Shown here: in pieces, positions 8,861 to 16,509 of the stretch
Position numbering within the stretch: the first letter of the stretch is position 1
Layout: the number at the start of each line of letters is the position of its first letter
DNA from: Candidatus Hydrogenedentota bacterium
GTDB taxonomy: Bacteria > Hydrogenedentota > Hydrogenedentia > Hydrogenedentales > JAEUWI01
DNA: 52,425 nt
Assembly: GCA_019637335.1 (NCBI GenBank)
Contig: JAHBVV010000040.1
Coordinates: 1-52,425, forward strand
Direction of reading: 5' to 3'
Program-made: the position numbers and the translations under genes
The notes under the pieces: model-generated
What the model was told of the DNA's origin: nothing
Database searches by the model: none
What the model saw: only the letters and a program-made list of their open reading frames with translations

Positions 8861-10528
8861 TCAGCGCTCCACCAGCTCCGGGCGCGCGTACTGCTGCAGA
8901 AACATGCCGCCCGTAATATTGACCACGTGGTCGAAACCGTGCTGCATCAGAATGCGCGCGCCAAGGTGAGACCGCAGCCCCGAGTGGCAGAGCACCGCCG
9001 TGGGCAACGAAGGATCAAGCTGGCCTAGTTCCGCGCGAAGCTGCTCGATTGGGATATGGATCGCGCCCGGCAGGCGCATGCAAGCCACCTCCTCCTCCGT
9101 CCGCACATCCACCAGCTGCATGCCGTCCAGCGGTACGCGCGGCGCCGCCACCGGAACCAGCCCGTCCAGGTGGTTGCACGCCACGAACGCCGCCATGTGA
9201 ACGGGGTCCTTCGCGCTCCCGAACGGTGGCGCGTAACAAAGATCCAGCGTCGCCAGGTCGTACACCGTCGCGCCGAAATGCAGCGCCGTGGCGATCACGT
9301 CTATTCGCTTGTCCACCCCGGCCCCGCCCGCCGCCTGCGCGCCGAGCACCTTCCCGCCGGCGGGGTCGTAAATCAGCTTGAGCACCAGCCGCTCTGCGCC
9401 GGGGTAATACCCCGCGTGATGCGCGCCCGTCACGACCACCGATGCCGCGGTCTTGCCCAGGCGCGCCGCGGCCTTCTCGCTCATGCCGGTCGAGGCCGCG
9501 GTCACATCGAACACGCGCACAATGGCCGAACCCTGCACCCGGCCCAGTGGTTGGGCCTTGCCCGTGGCCGCGTGCTCGCCCGCCGTACGACCCGCGCGAT
9601 TCGCCGGACCCGCCAGCGGGACCCGCATGGGCGTATCCGCATACGTAAGCGGGTACTCCACGGCATCTCCCGCCGCGTAAATGTCGGGATCGTTCGTCTG
9701 GCAGTACGCATTGATGGCGATGCCGCCCGTTGGCCCGATTTCCAGCCCCGCGTCCATCGCCAGCGTCACCGACGGGCGCACGCCCATGCCCAGCACCACC
9801 ATGTCGGCCGGCAGGCCAAGCCCGTTGTCCAGCACCACCCCCGTTACCGAAGTTCCCTCGCACTGGAACGCCTTCAATCCCGTGCCGACGTACACGCCAA
9901 CCCCGTGCTTACGGAGCGTCTCCTCCACCATGCCGGCCATCTCGGGGTCGAGCGGCGCCAGCAGTTGCGGCGCGAGTTCAACCACATCCACCGCGATGCC
10001 GAGCCGGTGAAACTGCTCCACCATCTCCAGCCCGATGAAGCCCGCCCCCACCACCACCGCGCGCGCCGGCTTTCGCGTGTCGAGAAACGCCTTGATGGCG
10101 TCCGTATCCTCCACATTCCGCAGGGCGAACACGTTATCCGCGTTCGCGCCCGGCAGCTCCGGAATTATCGGGGCCGCGCCGGGCGCCAGAATGAGCTTGT
10201 CATACATCTCGACAAACCGCTCGCCGGTTTCGTGGTTGACTCCCTCCACCGCCTTCTTCTCCCGATCGATCCGGATCGCCTCGTGCAGTTGCTTCACCCG
10301 GATCCGAAACCGGTTCTCGAAAAGCGCCGGCTTCGCCACCAGCAGCTTCTCCCGCTCCACAATCTCGCCTCCGAGATAGTAGGGTAAACCGCAGTTTGCA
10401 AAGGAAACGTAGCCGTCCTTTTCGAGGAGGGTGATCTCGGCGTGCTCGTTGCACCGGCGGGCGCGGGTTGCGGCGCTTGCGCCTCCGGCAACGCCGCCTA
10501 TGACCAGGATACGGGGGTGCTTGGACAT
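8861..10528 (-). CDS. CoA-disulfide reductase with fused C-terminal rhodanese domain (CoADR-RHD)
   Basis: The protein has an FAD/NAD(P)H pyridine-nucleotide disulfide oxidoreductase core with the FAD motif IGGVAGGASAATRARR at residues 10-25. The single active-site cysteine is C46 in SFANCGLPYYLGG, the family hallmark. The NAD(P)H motif VVGAGFIGLEMVEQFHRLG follows mid-protein. The C-terminal ~90 residues are a rhodanese domain with catalytic C514 in LCHSGLRSH. Fused enzymes of this type reduce CoA disulfide or CoA persulfide/polysulfide. ATG 10528 has GGAG upstream and places the Rossmann motif at the usual distance; a start at 10591 would add 21 unconserved residues. The 555-aa length is normal for the fusion. 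Confidence 0.9.
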   Translation of the reverse strand: MSKHPRILVIGGVAGGASAATRARRCNEHAEITLLEKDGYVSFANCGLPYYLGGEIVEREKLLVAKPALFENRFRIRVKQLHEAIRIDREKKAVEGVNHETGERFVEMYDKLILAPGAAPIIPELPGANADNVFALRNVEDTDAIKAFLDTRKPARAVVVGAGFIGLEMVEQFHRLGIAVDVVELAPQLLAPLDPEMAGMVEETLRKHGVGVYVGTGLKAFQCEGTSVTGVVLDNGLGLPADMVVLGMGVRPSVTLAMDAGLEIGPTGGIAINAYCQTNDPDIYAAGDAVEYPLTYADTPMRVPLAGPANRAGRTAGEHAATGKAQPLGRVQGSAIVRVFDVTAASTGMSEKAAARLGKTAASVVVTGAHHAGYYPGAERLVLKLIYDPAGGKVLGAQAAGGAGVDKRIDVIATALHFGATVYDLATLDLCYAPPFGSAKDPVHMAAFVACNHLDGLVPVAAPRVPLDGMQLVDVRTEEEVACMRLPGAIHIPIEQLRAELGQLDPSLPTAVLCHSGLRSHLGARILMQHGFDHVVNITGGMFLQQYARPELVER

Positions 10529-10632
10529 GATGAATACTCCAAAAATGCGTGGATGGCGCCCCCGGGATACCCCTCCCCAATCGCGTTCCATTATGATAGG
10601 CTACGAACCGGATGAGTTCAAGGAATACACCC

Positions 10633-11136
10633 ATGAAAACACTTCTGATCATGCGCCACGCCAAGTCCTCCTGGAAGCAGGAGGGCCAGCCCGACCACGA
10701 TCGCCCACTCAATGATCGCGGCAAGCGCGACGCGCCGCGAATGGGACGACTCCTCGCCCGGCAGGGGCTTCGCCCGGACCGCATCCTCTGTTCCAGCGCC
10801 AAACGCGCCCGAAGAACCGCCGAAGGACTGGCCGGCCCACTCGATTGCGCCGGCGCAATCGAACTCCGCGACGATCTCTATGCCGCCGGTCCCAATGCCT
10901 ACCTCGACGCCCTGCGCGCCCTCCCGCCCGAAGTCCGCACCGCCATGGTCATCGGGCATGACCCCGCCCTCTCCGAATTGGTATGCGCGCTCGCCGGTGA
11001 GGCCCTCGAAATGCCCACCGCCGCGATAGCGTGCTTCTCCCTTAACCTGTTGACCTGGGACGCGCTCGCCATGGACACGCCCCGCGAAATGCACGGACTC
11101 TGGCTCCCCAGGGAGCTCCCGGCATCCGAACCATGA
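10633..11136 (+). CDS. sixA: Phosphohistidine phosphatase SixA-type
   Basis: This is a 167-aa histidine phosphatase. The catalytic RHG-type motif is near the N-terminus (LLIMRHAKSSW, H9) and the second histidine lies in VIGHDPALSEL. SixA proteins dephosphorylate phosphohistidine on signalling or PTS-type proteins; small homologues may act on other phosphoesters. ATG 10633 is preceded by AAGGA at 8 nt, better than the ATG at 10612. The stop overlaps the next start by 4 bp (ATGA), so translation of the acyl-CoA dehydrogenase is probably coupled. The pairing with a dehydrogenase does not itself suggest a target. Confidence 0.88.
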   Translation: MKTLLIMRHAKSSWKQEGQPDHDRPLNDRGKRDAPRMGRLLARQGLRPDRILCSSAKRARRTAEGLAGPLDCAGAIELRDDLYAAGPNAYLDALRALPPEVRTAMVIGHDPALSELVCALAGEALEMPTAAIACFSLNLLTWDALAMDTPREMHGLWLPRELPASEP

Positions 11137-12290
11137 CACACGATAACCCCACCGACATCCTCCGCATCGACGAAACGTGGGCCCCGGACCATCAGGCCCT
11201 GGTGGCGCCCGTACGCCGTTTCGTCGAGGAGGACGTCCTGCCCCGCATCGCCCGCTGCCACCAGCACGAATCCTTCCCCGAGGAACTGATCGCGCCCCTG
11301 AAAGCGCTGGGCATTCTGGAGGCCGTGGCCGACGCCTCCCTCGACCCGATCACCTACGGCCTCATCAGCCGCGAACTGGAGCGCGGCAGTTCAACCCTGC
11401 GCAGTTTCCTCAGCGTGCAGGGTTCCCTCGTGATCGGCGCCATCCAGCAATTCGGCTCGACCGAACAGCAAAACCAATGGCTCGGCCCCCTCGGACGCCT
11501 CGACGCCTGGGGCTGCTTCGGACTCACCGAACCCGACTGCGGCAGCAACCCCGCGGGCATGCAAACGCGCGCCGAACGTACCGCCGGCGGATTCCGCCTC
11601 ACCGGCGCCAAGTGCTGGATCACGAATGGTGTCCGCGCAAACGTCGCGGTGATCTGGGCAAAGCTGGACGGCCAGGTCTGCGGCTTCCTCGTTGAAACCG
11701 ATCGGCCCGGCTTTTCCGCCACGCTCATGAAGGGCAAATGGAGCTTCCGCAGCAGCGAAACGGCCCAGCTCTTCCTGGACGGCGTGGAGGTCCCCGAAAG
11801 CGCCCTGCTGCCCGGCGCGAACTCCCTCGGCGCGGCCCTCAAATGCCTCGCGCGCGCCCGCTACACGATTGCCTGGGGCGTATGCGGGGCCGCGGCGGCC
11901 TGCCTCGAAGAAACCCTCGCCTACCTCAAGGACCGCACCCAGTTCGGCGGGAAACCCCTCGCCAGCCACCAGTTGATCCAGTACAAACTCGCCTGGATGG
12001 CCGCCGATCTCGCCGCCATGACCCTCATCGCGAAACAGCTCGGCGATATCAAGGCCACTGGCGAGCCGGAACCCGCCCAGATCGCCCTCGCCAAGATGCA
12101 CAACTGCCGCAAGGCCCTCGAAATCGCCCGCACCTGCCGCGAACTCCTGGGCGCCAACGGGATTCATGACGAATACCACATCGGACGGCGCATGGTGGAC
12201 CTGGAGACCGTGCTGACCTACGAGGGCACGGAAAACATCCACGCCCTAACCATCGGGGCCGCCATGACCGGCATCAAGGCTTTCGAGTGA
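11133..12290 (+). CDS. Acyl-CoA dehydrogenase, glutaryl-CoA dehydrogenase type
   Basis: This 385-aa flavoenzyme follows the glutaryl-CoA dehydrogenase pattern throughout: SVQGSLVIGAIQQFGS, GCFGLTEPDCGSNP, GAKCWITNG, ARYTIAWGVCGAAAACLEE, RTQFGGKPLASHQLIQYKLA and NGIHDEYHIGRRMVDLE. The catalytic base is E364 in TYEGTENIHAL. Family enzymes oxidise glutaryl-CoA to crotonyl-CoA in lysine/tryptophan degradation, passing electrons to ETF. No other gene of that pathway is nearby, so the substrate is inferred from similarity only. The start overlaps the sixA stop by 4 bp. Confidence 0.9.
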   Translation: MTHDNPTDILRIDETWAPDHQALVAPVRRFVEEDVLPRIARCHQHESFPEELIAPLKALGILEAVADASLDPITYGLISRELERGSSTLRSFLSVQGSLVIGAIQQFGSTEQQNQWLGPLGRLDAWGCFGLTEPDCGSNPAGMQTRAERTAGGFRLTGAKCWITNGVRANVAVIWAKLDGQVCGFLVETDRPGFSATLMKGKWSFRSSETAQLFLDGVEVPESALLPGANSLGAALKCLARARYTIAWGVCGAAAACLEETLAYLKDRTQFGGKPLASHQLIQYKLAWMAADLAAMTLIAKQLGDIKATGEPEPAQIALAKMHNCRKALEIARTCRELLGANGIHDEYHIGRRMVDLETVLTYEGTENIHALTIGAAMTGIKAFE

Positions 12291-12394
12291 GGGGCGACAA
12301 CCCGCCGCGGCAACCGCTGCGCCGCCCAACATAGCCCGGTCACCATGGCGCCTCCACGGCGCGCCGCATATTCCGCACCCTCAGTAAAGCACGC

Positions 12395-12631
12395 TTACCC
12401 GTCCGCTCGATGGGCTGAGACATCGCCCGGAGCCGTCGCCCGGACATAGTCCAGGAAGGCCTGCGGATGTTGCTCCACCCAGTCGGCAGCCGAATAAAAA
12501 CCATTGTCGCGAAGCCATCGAAGCGCGCCTCGGGGCTCCCATGGGCTCTCGCCAGCGGCCCCGGCCAGGGCGTTGAGACCCGCGATCGCGAATTCGGGCA
12601 CGGGAATCGGGCGGCTTTCGTCATTGACCAT
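12395..12631 (-). CDS. Small hypothetical protein (78 aa)
   Basis: No family is recognised. The product begins MVNDESRPIPVPEFAIAGLN and is mildly acidic, with tryptophans at WEPRGALRWLRDNGFY and WVEQHP. It looks like a small soluble helical protein. ATG 12631 follows GAAAGG by about 8 nt. A likely extended -10 promoter (TGCTACAAT, 12711-12703) lies about 70 bp upstream, which supports a real gene. Other frames over the region lack these signals. It is isolated between the acyl-CoA dehydrogenase (+) and the pentapeptide gene (+). Confidence 0.55.
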   Translation of the reverse strand: MVNDESRPIPVPEFAIAGLNALAGAAGESPWEPRGALRWLRDNGFYSAADWVEQHPQAFLDYVRATAPGDVSAHRADG

Positions 12632-13241
12632 TGTAATACCTTTCGCAGGCGATCTCTTTGCCGGCCCCAAAAAAAGGCGGCCAGCAATGCGCCACTTGAA
12701 TTATTGTAGCACACCTCTATTGCTTCTATCCTCCGCGATGCCCGAAATGCTACCGCGTTCGCGTCATCCTGATAGAATCTCACGGAGATTCGTGCACCGC
12801 GTTCGCGACCCATATCACTATCCGCACGTCGTTTCTCCCGCGGCGGCCCGCACTTGGAAATGAATCCCGCACTCGGGTGGCGGCGGAGCGGCCACTACTC
12901 CCACGCCCGATTCGTCCAAACGCGGGCCCGGCGCATAATCGCGCTTTCAACGCCCACGAATATAAAAGCTATACAATTTTATGACGGTGTGTTACACTGA
13001 GATGTGACATCACCACACAAATCCGAATTCCCCGAAAGCGACCGGAAAAAAGCGCAGTCCAGAGAGCAGGATTTGTGCCGCCGGGCCCTCGAATCGCACT
13101 CCTACGATTCCATGAGCGACCGCGCATGGGTCGAGCTCTGCGAAAAAGTCGCGTCTTCAAGCCACCCGCAACTGCACGCCGAAGCGATCCCGGTGTCCGC
13201 ATGTTCGGATACCGCGCCCGATAGGGCGGGGGAAGCTACCC
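12632..13241. other. Intergenic region with possible leader or small ORF
   Basis: The gap contains the promoter of the small minus-strand gene, then GC-rich DNA, then an AT-rich pocket near 12959-12998 (TATAAAAGCTATACAATTTT) that probably carries the promoter of the pentapeptide gene. A GTG-initiated frame from 13004 to 13321 reads as a charged 105-aa protein (SEFPESDRKKAQSREQDLCR) but lacks a good ribosome binding site and overlaps the pentapeptide gene by 80 bp in another frame. I regard it as doubtful. Confidence 0.4.
12703..12711 (-). promoter_or_regulatory. Extended -10 promoter element (TGCTACAAT)
   Basis: Read on the minus strand, TGC-TACAAT is an extended -10 motif about 70 bp upstream of the 78-aa gene. 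The same GTGCTACAATA word lies upstream of the antitoxin gene at 28372. No clear -35 box accompanies it. Confidence 0.45.
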
Positions 13242-13970
13242 ATGCCCAGAAAAGAACATATTCTTCTGCTGAAACAGGGCATCGCACCCTGGAATACCTG
13301 GAGGATGGAGCATCCCAATGAGCAGCCCGACCTGAAGCACGCCAGCCTCGTTGGAATACAACTTGCCGGCGTCTATCTGCACGATGAGAATCTCATCCAG
13401 TCGAATCTGGACAAGTTGCAACGCACCGAAGCGCACCGCTCGCAGGCGATCCAGGACGGAACGCGGGCTCCGGATGCGGACTTGACCCACGTCAACCTCA
13501 CGAAGGTTAATTTGCAGGATGCAATCCTTGAGGGAGCCAATCTTTCCGACGCAAACCTTACGTGGGCCAACCTGCGCGGCGCCAATCTCTCGGGAGCCAA
13601 CATGAAGCATGCCAACTTGCGCCGCGCCGATTTGCGTTACGCCGATTTGCGGGACGCGAATCTTGAAAGAGCCGATCTGCGCGGAGCGGACCTCACGGGC
13701 GCCCGCCTGCACCGGTGTAACCTGCGAAAAGCGGATCTCCAGAATGCGGATCTGGTGGGCGCGGATTTCAGCGAGAGCTCACTCGAACGCGCCGCGCTCT
13801 GCAAGTCGGACCTCACAAAGGCCGTTCTCACCAGCGCCAACCTCGTTCGAGCGGACCTCAAGAGTGCGATTCTCGACGGCGCGGATTTCCAGAACGCCAA
13901 TCTTAAGAACGCCAACCTCGCCGGTGCACGGACGGAACGCGTGCTGAACATGAATACCGTGACGGCGTAA
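13242..13970 (+). CDS. Pentapeptide-repeat protein
   Basis: The 242-aa product has a 75-residue non-repetitive N-terminus followed by about 30 tandem A(D/N)LXX repeats (roughly residues 78-232), such as ANLSDANLTWANLRGANLSG. These form a right-handed quadrilateral beta-helix. Some family members mimic DNA and protect gyrase, but most have unknown roles; nothing here identifies a target. No signal peptide or membrane segment is seen, so it is probably cytoplasmic. ATG 13242 is preceded by a GGGGGAAG ribosome binding site. A small lysine-rich gene follows 45 bp downstream. Confidence 0.9.
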   Translation: MPRKEHILLLKQGIAPWNTWRMEHPNEQPDLKHASLVGIQLAGVYLHDENLIQSNLDKLQRTEAHRSQAIQDGTRAPDADLTHVNLTKVNLQDAILEGANLSDANLTWANLRGANLSGANMKHANLRRADLRYADLRDANLERADLRGADLTGARLHRCNLRKADLQNADLVGADFSESSLERAALCKSDLTKAVLTSANLVRADLKSAILDGADFQNANLKNANLAGARTERVLNMNTVTA

Positions 13971-14015
13971 CGTTTCGCCGGCCGCCAGCCACTACCAGAA
14001 ATCGAGACCAATGCG

Positions 14016-14144
14016 ATGGGTGACAAGAGCCAGAAAGACAAGAACAAGCAAGGCAAACAAAAAGCCGTGAAGGAAGCCGCCACGCAGAAAAAGAAGAAAG
14101 AACGGCAGGAAAAGGCCCCCGCCTTGGGTCCAGCCAAAAAATAA
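14016..14144 (+). CDS. Very small lysine-rich basic protein (42 aa)
   Basis: The frame reads MGDKSQKDKNKQGKQKAVKE and ends GPAKK, with 16 lysines in 42 residues. Small proteins that begin MGDKS followed by Lys/Gln-rich sequence are found in many bacteria; they are annotated only as hypothetical, and I recognise this pattern from general knowledge. Nucleic-acid or ribosome association is a guess based on charge. It starts 45 bp after the pentapeptide gene and may be co-transcribed with it. The upstream ribosome binding site is weak (GAGACCA). Confidence 0.65.
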   Translation: MGDKSQKDKNKQGKQKAVKEAATQKKKKERQEKAPALGPAKK

Positions 14145-14246
14145 GGCCCCTTCCCCAACACGGCCAATCCCGGCTCTTCGGATTCCGTCACGTTGTGCGG
14201 TTTACTCTTGCGCCAAAAGCCGCGCCTGCTGCCCTCCCCATCGGCC

Positions 14247-15662
14247 CTAATCCCGTTTGCGCCCCGCCCGCCGCCGGAGCAGCGCCTGGATCCGGTCCTG
14301 CCGTGCCTCGCTGTACGGCAGCGCGAGAAACACCAGCGCGGCGATAACGAACCACAGCCCAACCCCCGGGCCAAACAACAGCGCAATGCGCCACCCCGCC
14401 TCGGGCGGATGCGCCGCCGCGGCCGGGTCAAGGCCAATCGCGTCGAGCATGACGCCCGTCAGCGCTAGTCCGAGCGCCCGAGCCAGCTTCGTCGCCATCG
14501 TCCAGACGCCATAGTACAGCCCTTCCCGGTGTTTCCCCGTCTTGAGCTCGTCATAGTCCACCGCATCCGCAACCAGCGCCTCAAACAGGATGACCGCGCC
14601 CGCCGCCAGCCCGCCAATACCGCACGCGAAAACCAGCACCGGGGCGATTTGGCCCGGGGGAAGCAGCGGGTAGGTGATCGCCGTCATCGCCCCGAGCGCC
14701 AGCGCACCGTAGAATGCAGCGGCCTTCTTGCCCGCGCGCCGCGCGATGGCCAGCCACATCGGCACCGACGCGCTCACCAGGAGAATGAACACCCCCAGGA
14801 TCAGCGCAATGTCGCGCTCGCCAAGCCCGAGCCGAATCTTGTAGTAGTAAACTCCCAGCGACGCATTGATCGTCCGGCCCGATTGCGCGATCACAAACGC
14901 GATGACCAGGGGCAGAAACAGCGGGTTGCCGAGCACGCGTCGCGCTTCGTGAAAGCACCACCGCGGATCCAGCGCCCCGCCTTCGCGCCGTCCCGCGCGC
15001 GCCGGTGTATCGTGCCGGCGGACGGCGATCGTCGAAATCCAGGCCGTTGCGATTACCGCCGCGGCAAGGATCCACGCCGTCGCGCCCCGCGATTCCCGCA
15101 GCGCCGCCGCCGCACCCGCCGGCTCGGCCGCATCATAGAGCAACCCCGGCAGCAGCGCCCCGATCAGAAAGCCTCCGTTGCGCGCCAGCAACCGCCAACC
15201 GAAAAGCTCGGCGCGATCATTCCGATCAGACGTCATCTCCCCCGCCAGCGCGGTATACGGTACCGATAAAATGGTATACGACGTATTCAGCAGCAGATAC
15301 GCCCCGAGCAGGTACGCAAATTTACCGGCCTGCGTCTCCAGCGCGGGCGGCCAGAACAGCACCGGAACGGAAACCGCGAAAAGAATCCCGCCCGCCGCCA
15401 TGTACGGACGCCGCATCCCCCACCGCGTATGCGTGCGATCCGAGACCGCCCCCATAAGCGGATCCGTGACCGCGTCCCACGCAACCGCGATCGCAAGCGC
15501 ATAGCCCGCCAGGCTCGCCTGCAACCCAACCGCCCGCGTGTAAAACTCCAGCAGAAACAGCTGAAGCATCACCTCGACCCCAGCCATACCAAAGTCGGCC
15601 GCGCCATAGCCAGCCTTCATACGCCGGGAAAGCGGTATAGGTCTGATACTACTATCCGTCAT
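14247..15662 (-). CDS. GPH-family sugar:cation symporter (MFS, MelB-like)
   Basis: The 471-aa protein has about twelve membrane segments. The GPH signature is clear in the first cytoplasmic loop region (WDAVTDPLMGAVSDRTHTRW followed by GMRRPYM), with LNTSYTILSVPYTALAGEM downstream, also typical of the family. GPH transporters take up glycosides, pentosides or hexuronides with H+ or Na+. The start ATG 15662 follows an A-rich AAGAAACAAGAAA tract rather than a strong Shine-Dalgarno. The substrate is unknown; uptake of sugars released by the exported hydrolases elsewhere in the window is plausible. Confidence 0.9.
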   Translation of the reverse strand: MTDSSIRPIPLSRRMKAGYGAADFGMAGVEVMLQLFLLEFYTRAVGLQASLAGYALAIAVAWDAVTDPLMGAVSDRTHTRWGMRRPYMAAGGILFAVSVPVLFWPPALETQAGKFAYLLGAYLLLNTSYTILSVPYTALAGEMTSDRNDRAELFGWRLLARNGGFLIGALLPGLLYDAAEPAGAAAALRESRGATAWILAAAVIATAWISTIAVRRHDTPARAGRREGGALDPRWCFHEARRVLGNPLFLPLVIAFVIAQSGRTINASLGVYYYKIRLGLGERDIALILGVFILLVSASVPMWLAIARRAGKKAAAFYGALALGAMTAITYPLLPPGQIAPVLVFACGIGGLAAGAVILFEALVADAVDYDELKTGKHREGLYYGVWTMATKLARALGLALTGVMLDAIGLDPAAAAHPPEAGWRIALLFGPGVGLWFVIAALVFLALPYSEARQDRIQALLRRRAGRKRD

Positions 15663-16275
15663 TTTCTTGTTTCTTCAGCAAGATTTCCCAGCACCTCACA
15701 GCTCAATCTGTTGAAGCGGAACCGTTTGGCGAAATAATGGATTGGACGCCATCTTCGGTCTCACGCACGCGATCGCGCCAGCTGCGCGGTCCGCCGTCGG
15801 CGCATCTTCAATCCGCACAGAGCGGATCAATTCCGCGCCAGTCTTCCCAACGCGATGCCTTGGGCCGCGCTGGCCCTTCGGGCCGAACATGCCCGCTCAA
15901 ACCAGTCGTCATTACGCAGTTTCTTTATGATCTTTGTGCCCTTTGTGGCTACCAATCCGATCCGCCACGCGCGCCACTCTCGCATCCCAACCCGGATCGC
16001 ATCCTCACACCCTGGCATGGAGAATCCCGACTCATTCGTGTGCATTGGTGTCCATTCGTGGTTTAAAACGCGCCCTCATTCAACCTCCCAATCCATCCAC
16101 CTACAAAAATCGCCCTATGCGCTCTCTGCGTTCTCTGCGGTTAACGACTCTTCTCTGTTTCTCTTCGCGCCCTTCGTGACCTTCGTGGTGATCAATTCTT
16201 TGCTTTCGGCCAGAGGCTACCCCGCGTTCAATAAGGCCTACCATACATGCCAGCGGGATCGCCGCGCCACGTTAT
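15663..16275. other. Intergenic region with TTCGTG-type repeats
   Basis: No gene is supported; frames here are short and read through low-complexity words. Blocks such as CTTTGTGCCCTTTGTGG (near 15940), ATTCGTGTGCATTGGTGTCC (near 16033) and CTTCGCGCCCTTCGTGACCT (near 16164) resemble the tracts at 2306 and 44228. The region is less GC-rich than the genes around it. Confidence 0.55.
15917..16195. repeat. Low-complexity TTTGTG/TTCGTG word array
   Basis: Three sub-blocks (15917-15956, 16030-16068, 16116-16195) consist of repeated 8-10 bp words of the CTTCGTGG or CTCTGCG type. Read on the minus strand they give ACCACGAAGG-like words. Related tracts occur at two other places in the window. Confidence 0.55.
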
Positions 16276-16507
16276 TGCAGGGCAATCGCATTTAAACCCA
16301 ATCACGGCATTTGGGCGTAAACTTGAGTTGATTTGGAGCCTTGAATCAATGAAAGTGAGCGTGTTGGAGCGCCGGCATCTCTGCCGGCAAGGTCCGGAAT
16401 TCGCCGCAGGCGAAATGCCAGCGCTCCAACACGCGCCCTTTTTTACATCTCAGGTGGTTCGTATGGCGCTCGGCTCGGACAGGGAGTTTAAATGCGATTG
16501 CCCTGCA
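16276..16507. mobile_element. 232-bp MITE-like element with perfect 22-bp terminal inverted repeats
   Basis: The left end (16276-16297, TGCAGGGCAATCGC onward) is exactly complementary to the right end (16486-16507, ending GCGATTGCCCTGCA). A second, 20-bp inverted pair (16359-16378 and 16415-16434, one mismatch) is nested inside, around a CTGCCGGC-containing centre. T6 follows the inner hairpin at 16439-16444. There is no coding capacity and no obvious target-site duplication. The element ends 2 bp from the P450 stop codon. Its core matches the 158-bp tandem units at the right end of the window. Confidence 0.75.
16359..16444 (+). terminator. Hairpin plus T6 tract inside the MITE-like element
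   Basis: Arms GCGTGTTGGAGC (from 16359) and GCTCCAACACGC (ending 16434) form a long GC-rich stem, and a run of six T follows at 16439-16444. This has the form of a rho-independent terminator on the plus strand, although no plus-strand gene precedes it. It could end a small transcript made from within the element. Confidence 0.4.
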
Positions 16508-16509
16508 GG

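Noticed and set aside
12340-12813. A 157-codon minus-strand frame overlapping the 78-aa gene
   Set aside because: It lacks a ribosome binding site and runs across the TGCTACAAT promoter element; the 78-aa frame is better supported.
16285-16444. A small RNA gene ending at the T6 tract in the MITE-like element
   Set aside because: The hairpin and T tract are present, but no promoter is visible, so only the terminator-like structure is listed.
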